Shown in pieces: positions 26,285 through 37,400 of a stretch of DNA of 64,000 bases (within the stretch, counting starts at the first letter, position 1; each line of letters begins with the position of its first letter). The notes under the pieces are model-generated. The model saw nothing but the letters and a program-made list of their open reading frames with translations, was not told the DNA's origin and did no database searches. The stretch is from an uncultured Fibrobacter sp. (GTDB lineage Bacteria > Fibrobacterota > Fibrobacteria > Fibrobacterales > Fibrobacteraceae). Made by a program: the position numbers and the translations under genes. The stretch lies in the NCBI RefSeq assembly GCF_947305105.1, contig NZ_CAMZCS010000004.1, forward strand, positions 1 to 64,000. The letters are read 5' to 3'.

Positions 26285-27475
26285 TTAGTACGTTACGTAG
26301 CAAGAGACCTGCATCGAAGCCTTCACGGTAATTTTCGTTCCGGCAGCAGAACCGTCCTTACAACTCTTAGGTGTAATATTCGCGGACCAGTTAATCTTAT
26401 GTTCCTCGCCGTCGATTTCCAGAATGACGCCATCGCCTTGGGCACCGCAAACCATCTGGCAGTTAACCGCATTGGGAGGATACTGGGCCACTAAAGTCTG
26501 CCCGCCGGTAAAGGCCTTGGTGTCGTCCTGAACCGAGTACGGAATGACCACGTCGACCTGTTCCGGATCCACAACGGACACCGATTCGCAAGTATAGTCA
26601 AAAACCGTCTTGTCGCTGTTGGTCACCGAGACCGTCGCGCTCACGTTCTTCTTGTGCATTTCGCCGGTAGCCACCATCGTCGCCGAAGTCCCGCTACCCG
26701 AGACCTCTGCATCGCTCGACTTCCAGGAGTACCCGGTAATTTCCGCTTCGGATTCGGCGACCACGGTCCAGGTAATGGTTTCGCCTGCATTGACAGAATT
26801 CTTCGCCGCCTTGCAGGAGGTCACCGTAATAGGAATACCCTGCACACGCAGAGGATCACATTCAATATCGTTGCCATCGACATTCAAAGATGCCTTGTAG
26901 ACACCAGACGTTTCGTAGGTCTTGTTCACCTTGTCCATTCCGTTGCCCTTCAAGACCTTTCCATCGTCGAAAGTCCATACAAACGGGGACATGATTTGAT
27001 CGAACACGTCACCATTCTGGCGATAGAACGCCCAAGTGGCCATTCCGCCCTTTTCTATTTCGGTAGTCATCGGAGCACAGGAGCCGTTCACCACCTTTTT
27101 GGCTTCGGCAAGGACTTCTTCGGAGCTGACAGTTTCTGTCGCAGCAGAAGATGCCGGCATCCAGTCTGCATTTGCAGCCGACTGCGGCGTAGGCTTGTTA
27201 TCATCGCCCGACGGAGAAGAAGATGACGTCCCGGAATCAGAGGGCTTATCGTCCCCCGGCTTATCTTTATCCGGGGTTCCGTTATCGCCACCCTGGCCAT
27301 CGGACGCTTCTCCAGAAGACGATGAACCTAGCAGGTTCTGGCCGTTTTCAAAACTGACCACCGAATCGTCATCGTCAGTACCAGACGACGACGAGGTGCT
27401 ACAACTGGAAAAAAAGGGCACAAGCGCAAAAGCACCCGCCACAGCAGGAACAAAAAGTCTATTCAAACGAATCAT
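26285..27475 (-). CDS. Lipoprotein with PKD/Ig-like domains
   Basis: 396 residues from the ATG at 27475. A start 39 bases upstream would place MLNMHFLLYIFVI ahead of the signal, and neither start has a clear ribosome binding site. The signal MIRLNRLFVPAVAGAFALVP ends in FFSSC. A long Ser/Asp/Gly/Pro linker follows (to ~residue 100). Two or three Ig-like folds come next: a PKD-like one (SPFVWTFDDGKVLKGNG... TYETSGVYKASLNVDG), a second (ITWTVVAESEAEITGYSWKSS), and a Cys-containing C-terminal beta domain ending SMQVSCYVTY. It is probably a surface-exposed lipoprotein. It lies between and opposed to the xylanase and GH9 genes, suggesting a role in polysaccharide contact; this is inferred from location only. 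Confidence 0.75.
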   Translation of the reverse strand: MIRLNRLFVPAVAGAFALVPFFSSCSTSSSSGTDDDDSVVSFENGQNLLGSSSSGEASDGQGGDNGTPDKDKPGDDKPSDSGTSSSSPSGDDNKPTPQSAANADWMPASSAATETVSSEEVLAEAKKVVNGSCAPMTTEIEKGGMATWAFYRQNGDVFDQIMSPFVWTFDDGKVLKGNGMDKVNKTYETSGVYKASLNVDGNDIECDPLRVQGIPITVTSCKAAKNSVNAGETITWTVVAESEAEITGYSWKSSDAEVSGSGTSATMVATGEMHKKNVSATVSVTNSDKTVFDYTCESVSVVDPEQVDVVIPYSVQDDTKAFTGGQTLVAQYPPNAVNCQMVCGAQGDGVILEIDGEEHKINWSANITPKSCKDGSAAGTKITVKASMQVSCYVTY

Positions 27476-27611
27476 GATTACAAAAATATATAAAAGGAAG
27501 TGCATATTCAGCATAAAAAAAGATTACGTGACAACAAAACGTGATTAAATTGTCTATTTTCTAGGGGAATAGGAAACTATGGTATTGGGAAAACCCAGTT
27601 TAGGAGGCTTT

Positions 27612-30600
27612 ATGCCGTTTTTTATTGTATGTATTTTTGCTTTTGTAGTATTCGCTGCGGCAGCGGAACAGGAACAGCCGACTCCCTACGACCTCATCCG
27701 GCCCATCTGGCCAATGAAGTGGGACACGGCTGCAACTGACGAAGGTGGCACAGTCGAAAGCTTCAGCAAATACGTACCCGACAAGGAAAAACACAACACG
27801 GTCCCCCCAGTCGGCTCCATGCCGCAGGACTTCGTCGCCAACGGTTTTATTCCAGACACCCTGAACCAGGCTTTCCGTGACGCGCAGAACCTCCGCATCG
27901 GGCGTATCCGCGTAAACCAGGCCGGTTACCTCCCCGACGATCCGGAAATGCAATTCTACTATGTTTCTGACGGTTCATGCTCCGAAACATTCTCTATCGT
28001 CGATCTTAACGGAAACGAAGTCGCTACCGGCGGAACATTCAAGTCATCTGGGCTCAAGACATCGGCACACTGGGAAATCAAGGCGGGCACAGACGCCGCA
28101 ACCGAAAAAAAAGGCCGCTATTCAGCCACAGCCAACGCTCCCTCCGGTACAGTCTGTATAGGCCACATCGTCCAGTTGGCTGGCAACCTTTCCCTGGAAA
28201 CCCGCTACCGCATCAAGGTTCTCAAACAGCTTTCTTCTACATTCATCATCAGCCCGCGTGTTTATTCCATGGTGCGCGACGCCTTGATCAAGTTCTACGG
28301 CGTCAACCGCAGCGGCAACTCGGAATCTTGGTTCCACAAGCCGAGCCATACCAAAGACGGCGGTGGCCCGGTCGTGAACGACATCGGCGGAGCCGTTGCC
28401 GGCGGTGTATCCTTCAAGGAAGGCGACCTGCAGGGCGGTTGGTACGACTGCGGTGACCACCTGAAGGAATCCTATACGCAAGCTTACGCATTCATGGTCT
28501 TGGCCGTTGTCGCAGGCGGCAACCCAGACCGTGACGACGACCATTACGCTTACAACCATGGCGAAACCATCAACACAGACGGTATCCCCGACATTCTGCG
28601 CGAAGCGAAGCACGGGGCGGATTTCTTCCTGAGGGCCTACCGCGCCGCAAACGGAGTCATCGACAACATGCCCGTTTCTATCGGTAACTTCGGTGCCGAC
28701 CACAGCTGGTGGGGCCGCCCGGAAAACCAGGACGCACTCCCGACCACGCTCGCTCGCCGCGGCGGCCCGCACGAACGTGACGTGCGCCTGGGCGAACTCA
28801 ACGCAAACGTTTCAAGTGAAATTGCCGCAGGTCTCGCTATCCTTGGCCGCGAGTACGCCACCTACGACAAGGCGTTCGCGGATTCCTGTAAGATGCTCGC
28901 CACAAAGCTCTATGAATTTGCAAAAGACCTCGCCCTCGGCCGCAAGACTTACGCCAACAACAAGTACAAGGGCGACTGGGGAACCCCGGCCTATAGCGGC
29001 AGCAACTCCTACCTCGACGACATCAGCGTCGCCGCCATTGCCCTCCATTTCGGCACCTATCCGGATTCCGGCATGAAGTACTTGAACGACGCCGTCGAAG
29101 ACAAGACCATTGGCGTTGAACAGGAACCCGGCGTGGGATTCTTCCGCGGCGGTTGGTTCGCCGGTTCCCGCGACGGCATGCGCAAGTCCAGTAACACGGA
29201 CTGGGCCAACGTCCAGACTTACGCCCTCTACGCATTCTACAAACTCCTGCTCAGGGACGAGGCAACAGCCGCCAGTTTCGGCATCAGCAAGGACGATAGG
29301 CTCTGGTACGCCGAAAACGTGGCATACATGTTGGCAAACAACGTGTCCGCCCGATCGGGAACGGGCTCTACCGCCATCACTATCCCGCACCCGAGCGATG
29401 GTACCCGAACCGTTTCTGCAAGCGACCTTTGGTTCCAAATGCAAACCCAGATGGCCTGGATCTACAACCGCTACCAAGCGGGCAACATTTTTGACGTGTT
29501 CGCCTATGCCGACGTGACCAAAGACTTGGAAGGCGTCAGGCTGCCTCAGAAGGGCGTGCAGAACTGGAATTCCGCCAAGATGAAGCAACTCGGCATCAAC
29601 CAGCTCAACTACCTCTTCGGTGTGAACCCGTGGGATATTTCCTTCTTGATTGGCGTGGGCGACAAGAGCGATAACCACCCGCACCACCGTGCCGCCAACC
29701 CCGAAGGCAAGAACATGCCCGGTGCTGGCTACAAGTACAACCCGCCGACCGGCGCTATCTTTGGTGGTGTTCCGCCCGAGGGCAACAACGAATGGATACC
29801 GAGTACATTCAGCTGGGAAGACTACTTCAAGTCTGAAACCTGTATCGACGGTACGGCAATGTTCCTCGCCGCAGCGACAACGGCCATCAAGGAAGAAGAC
29901 CGCAACCGCGCACCGTCCAAGATTAACGTGGAAATCCGCTACGTGGGCTACGATTCGGCCATCGTGAAAATTTCGCAGGATGTCCGTGGCCCTGCCATGA
30001 TTCTTTACAGCACCAACGAGACGGGCCCGTTCAATGTCGCCGTCAAGGATTCCGTCCCCGGCGTAGCGCACGACATTCACATGACAGGCCTCAAGAACGG
30101 CACCACCTACTACTTCAAGGTCGTCGCCATCAACGCACGCAGCGAAGCTTACGCCACCAAGTGGCTCGTGGATAGCACCAGCACCCCGTTCTCGTTCACC
30201 ACACTCGTAAGCCAACCGGGCCCGGCCGATATCCAGCACGTGAAGGTCTGTAACCTTACCGCCGATAGCGCCGAAATCATGTGGTACACCCCGAACGGCC
30301 AGTACGAGTCCAAGATGTACTGGGATACCGTGCAGACCACCTACGACAAGATGCAGTGGAATACCGGCGATACAAACGCCGACGTTTCCGGCATCCCGAC
30401 AAGTTTCCACTATGTAAAGATTGGCGGGCTCGAAGAAAAGACCACATATTATTATTGTGTCGAAAGCAACGGAGTCCGCAGGTGCAACAACGACAAGAAC
30501 CAGCCCCTCAAGTTTACGACTCCGGTACGGCGCTACAACTTCGACGTGAGCGTTTACCAGTACGAATTCACTGGCTTGGACTTCTTGAACTTGAACCTCG

Positions 30601-33600
30601 TCAACAACGAAGACAAACCCTTCAGCGACCTGACACTGCGCTTCTACGTCACCGCAAGGCCCGAAGAAATCGAGGCTGTACCGGGCGAGAACAACCTACC
30701 GGGCACCTGCCCGCTGCTCGTCGACGAAGATATCTGCCAAGCTTACGACGAAGCCGGTTTCAACAGACCCTGCGTCAACAAGAACGGGCAGAGCGTTGAT
30801 GACTCCCTGCGCTACTACCTGAGACACGCAGTCCCCGTCAAGCTAGAAGACACCTACGACCCCGCGACAGGAACATACGACTGGTACATTCCTATTCCGC
30901 TTGGCGGTACCACGATCAAGTCGTCTTCGCGTATGCGTATCGACATCGGCGTCTCGTCGGGTATCTACCAGAACGGAATTTGCGAAACGCTCCGTACCCC
31001 AGCCAAGAAGCGCCTTTCTGCTACTTCCGGGGACTGGTCCTGGTCGCCCCACAAGCGTGACGAAGACGGAGCCGACTATGACGGCGTCCCGGTCTGGGAC
31101 AAGAACCAGGGCGATTATGAACAAGCGCCGGTCAACCCCTACATCGTTGTTTACCGCAAGGATGAATTCATCTCCGGCTTCAGCCCGTCTTACCAGGAAA
31201 TGGTGACGAAGAAGGCCGACTACAAGATGACGGTCGCCTACAACCCGCCGTTCAACGTATCCAACGGATCCTACATCAAGATCGACTCCTCCACCAGCAC
31301 GATGCACGTCCGCGGTACGGCGCTCATCACCGAAAGCGGCTACGTGACCGACATCTGGGTCAACGGCGTGGCACTCACTCCGGAGCAGTTGAAGAATGCG
31401 GCCATATATAACTACGAAACGGGCAAGTACGACCTCGACATCCCGGTGAAGCTGACCATCGGAACGAACAAGGTAGACATCACCGTGTTCGCCGGCCCGA
31501 ACCCGGAATGCCAGGAATGCCAGGAGAACGGTGGCTGTGCGTTCAACAACCGCACCTACTACGTCCAGTTCAGCAAGGGCGACCGCACCGCAGGCAAGCT
31601 CCAGCTCGTCCGCGAAGACGGAAGCTCCGTCACCAGCCCGGTGACCGACAACCCGTTGAAGTTCAAGATTATCGTAAGCGACAAGGACAACGCGAAGAAC
31701 TCCACCGTGAGCGTCTCGTTGCACAACTCCAGAACCGGCGAATCCTCGAGCATCACATTGAAAAGGACAAACGAAGCGCTCGGCTATTTCGAAAGCGATT
31801 GGCTCTCCGCTATAAAGCAAGAAGAAGCGAGCATCCCGAATGTCGCCTTGCTGGGCGGAGACACCGTCACGGTCATCTACATTGACGCCGGAGACGATGA
31901 AGACTCCACGGCACAATACTTCTATGCAAAGCCAACGACCCCGATTCCGCTGCTTGCGCAGCTGGTTGACACGGACTGCAATTCCGCCGCTGATGTCATC
32001 AACATGACCTTCACCGGAAGCAAGTTCGACAACGACAAGGTCAAGCTGGACAGCGTTGTCATCACCTTAGACGACCAAGCCGCCAGCACGTTCACAGCCA
32101 AGCCCACGGCAGCCGTTATCGGCGACGAAGTCCAGATCTCTCTAGGCGATGCACTCCCTGCCATTGCTGACCCGAGCGGAAAGGTTACCATCTACATGAC
32201 CGAAACGGGTTCCGTCAAGACATCCGACATCCAGATTACCGACGGAGTCGCACCGATGCTTACGAGCGTGACCATCCTGGAAAACGAAAACCACATGTAC
32301 ACGCAGGATACGCTCAAGGTTATTTTCTCCGAACCGGTCAACCTGGCCTCTAAAACAGTCTGGCCATTCCGCATCACAGACGGTGCCGCCGAGATTCCGC
32401 AAGAGACCATCGTTGTTCGCGGAGCCACGACGACAGATAACGGCAAGAGCTGGCAATATGTCATCGAAGGCAACAACGAAGGCAAATTTATCAAACAAGG
32501 TTTCAAGGCCGAAATAGCGTCCGGTTTCAACGTCACTGACCAAATCGGCAACGCACTTTCTACCTGTAACGGCCCTGCCACCATCGTGGAATCGGTCCGC
32601 CCGGTACCGGCCCGTTACGCCTCGATTACCGACGTCACCGGAGACGGACAGCCCGACGAAATTTATATCGAGTTCGCCAAGGTTCTCCGCGAAAAAGACA
32701 TGTTCGACACCATCGACGTCTACTGGGGCAATCCCGACATCTACAAGGCATTCGCCAAGCCGCAAGGTGGATGGGCGCTCGATACGTTGCTGGGCGACAT
32801 CGTCGAAAAGACATCCTACGTAGTCGACCCCGATTCCTCCAAGGGTACTTGGTCTACAAAGGAAAAGTCCTTCTGCGAAACAGTCAACGTCCCGGATACA
32901 ATCTACAAGACGGTCGAGACCATCGACTCCACGACTGGCGAAACGGTCACGCATAAGGAAATCCAGTCTATCGGTCAAAAGACCGTGCAAGACATGAGCA
33001 CCTGTAAGACGACGATCGACTCCACCTTTATCCCGGCGACAACCGAAGTCAAGGAACAGGTACAAAGCCAGTACTCCATCATCCGCATCCAGGTCCCCGA
33101 AGGAACATTCAAGAATGCGACCTACGGCAGCCGCAACGGAAACGGTTTGATTCTCCCGAGACAAGGCCCGCTGGGCGGATTCTTCGACGACAACACGGCT
33201 CCGCTCTCCGACAAGTGCCCGCCCATCATCTTGAAGGCTTCTTGGAAGGGTATCGACATGAAGGAAGACGGCCAGACAGACCTGTTGACACTCACCATGT
33301 CTGAACCGCTGGACACTATGCCAGAACAACCCTACCTCATCGAAAGGAAACGCGACGACAAGGCGGGAGTCTACATCGAAAAGGTTCACCTCAACCGAAT
33401 CGAGCACCAGCCGAACTCGACAACGTTCATCTACTACTACAACGATGACGACAACCAGACGACAACAGTCCACATCGGTGACTACGTAAGGCTCGTACCA
33501 GAAAACAGCATGAGCTTCTACAAGGATGCCGCAGGCCTGTTCGCCGGCGAAGAAACACCCTGGGTTCCGGTGGTCGGTGTCGTGAGCAACGTGAAGATCA

Positions 33601-34193
33601 AGGTGTCCATGCCGGAACATCTCGTCACAGGCAAAAAGGAATTCGCCTACAACGGGGCAGTCCTAACCAAAGACCAGTCGTTCAGGCTCTCTGTCAAGAA
33701 CAAGAGCGATGCCGAAATCATCATTGCCGAAGGCAACAGCAAGCTCCATTCCGTTTCGTCGCTCCCGATCAACAATTATGTCCACGGTGGCCCTGTATTC
33801 CAGATAGACCTTACATTGCCGCAAGTCCTCGAAAACACCATTTCTGGAGAGGCAAAGCGTGAATACAAGATCAATCTGGAAATCGACTTATTCACCAATC
33901 TGGGCGCATTCGTCAACAAGGTAACGTACAACTTCGACCTTAACGATTTGAAGGAATACATCAGCGCAAACAGCACAATGACCATGTACTTGGAATGGTG
34001 CTCGATCGACGGTTCTCCGGCAAGCAACAAGGGCAAGAAAATTGGCACGGGTGCCTATATCGCCCGCTACGACATCACGGCGAAGGGTGCCTACAAGGCA
34101 AAGCAGCCGGATGATGGCGACAAGACATCGGCCAAGAAGAAGAACGAGACCGGGACCATTTCGTTCGGGTTCCGTCGCGAGCCGAAGAAATAA
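27612..34193 (+). CDS. GH9 cellulase, giant multidomain (1 of 3)
   Basis: 2193 residues from the ATG at 27612, chosen because AGGAGG lies four bases upstream and the signal MPFFIVCIFAFVVFAAAA is compact; a start 33 bases upstream is possible. After QEQPTPYDLIRPIWP come an N-terminal Ig-like CelD_N domain (GRIRVNQAGYLPDDP, ~95-220) and the GH9 (alpha/alpha)6 barrel (~220-760). It has the catalytic pair in YDCGDH (about D279, D282), the HPHHRAANPEG motif, and the acid Glu in SETCIDGTA (about E742). Two fibronectin III-like domains (~765-975), a CBM-like region and several beta modules (including ILENENHMYTQDTL... FSEPV) follow. The C-terminal tail GTGAYIARYD...FGFRREPKK is shared with the next two genes. 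It hydrolyses cellulose extracellularly. A terminator follows at 34218. Confidence 0.92.
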   Translation: MPFFIVCIFAFVVFAAAAEQEQPTPYDLIRPIWPMKWDTAATDEGGTVESFSKYVPDKEKHNTVPPVGSMPQDFVANGFIPDTLNQAFRDAQNLRIGRIRVNQAGYLPDDPEMQFYYVSDGSCSETFSIVDLNGNEVATGGTFKSSGLKTSAHWEIKAGTDAATEKKGRYSATANAPSGTVCIGHIVQLAGNLSLETRYRIKVLKQLSSTFIISPRVYSMVRDALIKFYGVNRSGNSESWFHKPSHTKDGGGPVVNDIGGAVAGGVSFKEGDLQGGWYDCGDHLKESYTQAYAFMVLAVVAGGNPDRDDDHYAYNHGETINTDGIPDILREAKHGADFFLRAYRAANGVIDNMPVSIGNFGADHSWWGRPENQDALPTTLARRGGPHERDVRLGELNANVSSEIAAGLAILGREYATYDKAFADSCKMLATKLYEFAKDLALGRKTYANNKYKGDWGTPAYSGSNSYLDDISVAAIALHFGTYPDSGMKYLNDAVEDKTIGVEQEPGVGFFRGGWFAGSRDGMRKSSNTDWANVQTYALYAFYKLLLRDEATAASFGISKDDRLWYAENVAYMLANNVSARSGTGSTAITIPHPSDGTRTVSASDLWFQMQTQMAWIYNRYQAGNIFDVFAYADVTKDLEGVRLPQKGVQNWNSAKMKQLGINQLNYLFGVNPWDISFLIGVGDKSDNHPHHRAANPEGKNMPGAGYKYNPPTGAIFGGVPPEGNNEWIPSTFSWEDYFKSETCIDGTAMFLAAATTAIKEEDRNRAPSKINVEIRYVGYDSAIVKISQDVRGPAMILYSTNETGPFNVAVKDSVPGVAHDIHMTGLKNGTTYYFKVVAINARSEAYATKWLVDSTSTPFSFTTLVSQPGPADIQHVKVCNLTADSAEIMWYTPNGQYESKMYWDTVQTTYDKMQWNTGDTNADVSGIPTSFHYVKIGGLEEKTTYYYCVESNGVRRCNNDKNQPLKFTTPVRRYNFDVSVYQYEFTGLDFLNLNLVNNEDKPFSDLTLRFYVTARPEEIEAVPGENNLPGTCPLLVDEDICQAYDEAGFNRPCVNKNGQSVDDSLRYYLRHAVPVKLEDTYDPATGTYDWYIPIPLGGTTIKSSSRMRIDIGVSSGIYQNGICETLRTPAKKRLSATSGDWSWSPHKRDEDGADYDGVPVWDKNQGDYEQAPVNPYIVVYRKDEFISGFSPSYQEMVTKKADYKMTVAYNPPFNVSNGSYIKIDSSTSTMHVRGTALITESGYVTDIWVNGVALTPEQLKNAAIYNYETGKYDLDIPVKLTIGTNKVDITVFAGPNPECQECQENGGCAFNNRTYYVQFSKGDRTAGKLQLVREDGSSVTSPVTDNPLKFKIIVSDKDNAKNSTVSVSLHNSRTGESSSITLKRTNEALGYFESDWLSAIKQEEASIPNVALLGGDTVTVIYIDAGDDEDSTAQYFYAKPTTPIPLLAQLVDTDCNSAADVINMTFTGSKFDNDKVKLDSVVITLDDQAASTFTAKPTAAVIGDEVQISLGDALPAIADPSGKVTIYMTETGSVKTSDIQITDGVAPMLTSVTILENENHMYTQDTLKVIFSEPVNLASKTVWPFRITDGAAEIPQETIVVRGATTTDNGKSWQYVIEGNNEGKFIKQGFKAEIASGFNVTDQIGNALSTCNGPATIVESVRPVPARYASITDVTGDGQPDEIYIEFAKVLREKDMFDTIDVYWGNPDIYKAFAKPQGGWALDTLLGDIVEKTSYVVDPDSSKGTWSTKEKSFCETVNVPDTIYKTVETIDSTTGETVTHKEIQSIGQKTVQDMSTCKTTIDSTFIPATTEVKEQVQSQYSIIRIQVPEGTFKNATYGSRNGNGLILPRQGPLGGFFDDNTAPLSDKCPPIILKASWKGIDMKEDGQTDLLTLTMSEPLDTMPEQPYLIERKRDDKAGVYIEKVHLNRIEHQPNSTTFIYYYNDDDNQTTTVHIGDYVRLVPENSMSFYKDAAGLFAGEETPWVPVVGVVSNVKIKVSMPEHLVTGKKEFAYNGAVLTKDQSFRLSVKNKSDAEIIIAEGNSKLHSVSSLPINNYVHGGPVFQIDLTLPQVLENTISGEAKREYKINLEIDLFTNLGAFVNKVTYNFDLNDLKEYISANSTMTMYLEWCSIDGSPASNKGKKIGTGAYIARYDITAKGAYKAKQPDDGDKTSAKKKNETGTISFGFRREPKK

Positions 34194-34217
34194 GCGCTAT
34201 CAAAAATTTTCATAAAG

Positions 34218-34249
34218 AAAGGGCTCCAATGGGCCCTTTTCTTTTTTTT
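34218..34249 (+). terminator. Intrinsic terminator between GH9 genes 1 and 2
   Basis: AAAGGGCTC (34218-34226) pairs with GGGCCCTTT (34231-34239) around CAAT, followed by C and eight T. The GH9 genes are therefore not one simple operon. Confidence 0.85.
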
Positions 34250-34498
34250 GTACATCTCGTCCAATTCCATCCTCAAGTCTACAATTTTCTTACATGCGAT
34301 TTTTTCAAAAAATCTTTTGACAAAAAAGAGTGATTTGAATTTTCTGTTTTTGCAACTTTGAATATAGGGAACAGACAGGGAACAGTTTATGATACCGGCG
34401 CTTTCTCCCCTCCTTTTTTAAACATAGTTTATAGGTGATTAGGGGTAAACTTGTTCAAGGGAGCCGCAAGGCCCTTGTTCTTGGTATAAGGAGGCATC
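34250..34498 (+). promoter_or_regulatory. Leader region of GH9 gene 2
   Basis: The gap between GH9 genes 1 and 2 holds no gene. It contains a perfect TTGACA (34317-34322), but the matching -10 position is poor. Near its end CAAGGG (34456-34461) can pair with CCCTTG (34472-34477), making a hairpin 10 bases upstream of the AAGGAGG ribosome binding site (34488-34494). A direct repeat GGGAACAGACAGGGAACAG lies near 34368-34386. A promoter must lie here, but I cannot place it firmly. Confidence 0.4.
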
Positions 34499-37400
34499 GT
34501 GATTATCAGATCATCGATTACATCGTTTCTGTTTGCGGCCACTGCTTTACTTGCGGCAGGGCAAGAACAGCCGACACCATACGATTTAATAAGGCCCGTT
34601 TGGCCTCTCACATGGGACGAATCCGTTTTCGATAATTTTGATACAACGGTCACCTCCAAAAAAAACATGGTCCCCAAGGAGCGCACCCCAGACACTTACA
34701 AGCCGAACGCATTCATTATCGATACAGTGAACCAGGCATATCGAGATGCCATGAATGTCCAAATTTCCCCCATTCGCGTGAACCAGTCGGGATATTTGGA
34801 AAGCGACCCAGAACGGCAATTTTACTATGTAGGCGACGAAACTTCTTTTGAAATCGTCGACATCGACGGCAAATCATTCTCTCCGGCCATCACGGGAACC
34901 TTGGTCGCTTCTGGGCAAAAAACATCTTCGAAATGGCATATCAACGCAGGGACAAATGCCGCAACTGGCGACCAGTGGCGTTATTCCGTCACAGCAACAG
35001 GCCCCTCGGGCAACTTGATGATAGGAAACATTCCCCAAGGAGTCCCTACGGACACTCGCTTGCGCATCAAAGTCGGGAAAAATATTTCGAGCACGTTCAT
35101 TGTCAGCGAACGCGTTTATTCCATGGTTAGGGATGCCTCGCTCAAGTTCTACGGAATCAACCGCAGCGGAAACAGCGAATCCTGGTTTCACGAGGCTAGC
35201 CATACCAAAGATGGCGGCGGCCCCCTCGTCCAAGGGCCCATAGACGTGAGATCCCCTTTCGATGCGAGCCAAGCCGGAACTCTGCAAGGCGGGTATTACG
35301 ATTGTGGAGACCACCTGAAAGAATCCCAGACGCAAATGTACGCCTTTATGGTCACCGCCTTGATTGCCGCGACCAACCCCAATGCCGACGAAGACCATTA
35401 CGACTACAACCATAAAGAAACAATTAACAAAGACGGCATTCCGGACATCCTCAGAGAGGCCAAACACGGCGCCGACTTTGTCCTCCGTTCCTTCGTCCGC
35501 GCAAAGGGAGTCATCGACGACATGGCCCTTTCGATAGGGAACAGCGGTACAGACCATGCCTGGTGGGGGCGCCCTGAAGACCAGGACAACATTCCCGTTG
35601 ACGGCTCCACCGCGGCAACCGACCGCGGGGGCCCCGGTTCAAGGCCAGTCCGTCAAGGCGAAATCGGTGCGAATGTCGGTGGCGAAACCGCTGCAGGCCT
35701 CGCCATGCTCAGCAAGATGTACGCCGAATACGACCCTAAATTTGCAGACAGTTGCTTGATGGTCGCCGAAAAAATGTACGACTTCGCAAAGTCACTCATC
35801 CAAGGCAAAAACACCTACGACGGTGGGAAACCCTTCGTCCACAACGGTCTGCTGGCAATTTCATCCCCCGCCTACCAAGGGAACCAGAGTTATATCGACG
35901 ACATTGCCCTCGCCTCCGTGGCGCTCCTCTACGCGACCGGGAAAAAGGAATATGCCGACGACATGATACGCACCCGAGACATGTTCGACGGGCAGCAATT
36001 CGGCGACGGCCCCTGTTTTTTCCAAGGTGGCTGGTTCGTCACCAGTGACAAGGGATTTTTCAAGAACGTAACGAACACAAGCTGGGCAAACACCTATTCC
36101 CATGCTCTTTATGCACTATATAAACTCATCCTTAGCGACAAGGACAAAGCTTTGAAGGAATACGGCCTCACCGAAGAGGAATGGTTAAACGCCATAGAGG
36201 ACTGCATCGCTAACATGATTGCAAATATTAGCGACATGAGCAAATACATCGGCATTCCCGAAACACTTATATTCCCGACAGTGCCAAATATATGGAAACA
36301 AAGCCAGATCACTTATGACAACCTCTGGTTCATGACATTGACCGACCAGAACTGGATTTACAACCGCTACCTTGCCGGAAACATCTTCGATATACTCGCT
36401 TATGCAGACATCACCTCGGACATCGAGAAAAAAGGGATTTCTCTCCCGATTATGGGAACACCAGACTGGAAAGCCGCCGAAGCAAAACAGTTCGCCATCA
36501 ACCAGTTGAACTACCTGCTCGGAGTCAATCCTTGGGACGTATCTTTTGTCATGGGTATCGGCGACAAGAACGACGCCCACCCGCACCACCGCGCAGCAAA
36601 CCCCGAAGGTAAAAATGTACCAGGAGGCACCCCCTACAAGTACAAGCCGCCCGTAGGAGGCCTTTACGGAGCCGCCCCTCCACTTGGCGGAGACTTAGGC
36701 GACGGAGTCTTGGGACTCCCCGATAACTTGAGCTGGGAATATTACCAGATGTCCGAAATCTGCATCGATGCCACGGCATCGTTCCTAAGCGCAGTAAGCC
36801 TTGCTTCCAAAAAAATTGACAAGACTATCGCACCGGACATCAGCGTGGAAATTCGCCACGTGAGCGTAGATTCCGCCATAGTCGTCGTCAAGCTGAGCCA
36901 ACGCGGGACAGTCGATATCATGTACAGTAAAGAAGACAACTCCTTTACAGAAAAAGCCTCTTCGGCCAGTGCGGGAGTTTTCCACCAAATCGTCTTGAAA
37001 AACCTGACTCCGGGAACCTTGTACAACTTCTATGTAAAAGGGTACAATGCCTACAAGCCGACAAACAGCAAAGACAAATACATGGTGGACAGCACAAAAA
37101 CGCCCTACAGCTTTACAACGCTCAACATGCTCGAAGCAGCCGACATACAGAACATAACGGTCTGCAATGTCAGTGCCGACAGCGCCGAAATCATGTGGTA
37201 CACCCCGAATGGCGAATACGAATCCAAAGTCTATTGGGACGTGGCACCACATAACAACGCCTCGGAATACGCATACAACACCGGGAACGGCAATGCCGAT
37301 GTTTCTGGCATCCCCACTAATTTCCATTACGTAAAAATCGGCGGGCTCAAGGAAAAGACCACCTACTACTACATGGTCGAAAGCAACGGGAAACAAGTCA

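Noticed and set aside
32142-33620. Reverse-strand open frames inside the GH9 genes
   Set aside because: They lie within well supported GH9 coding sequence and show no family motifs or ribosome binding sites.
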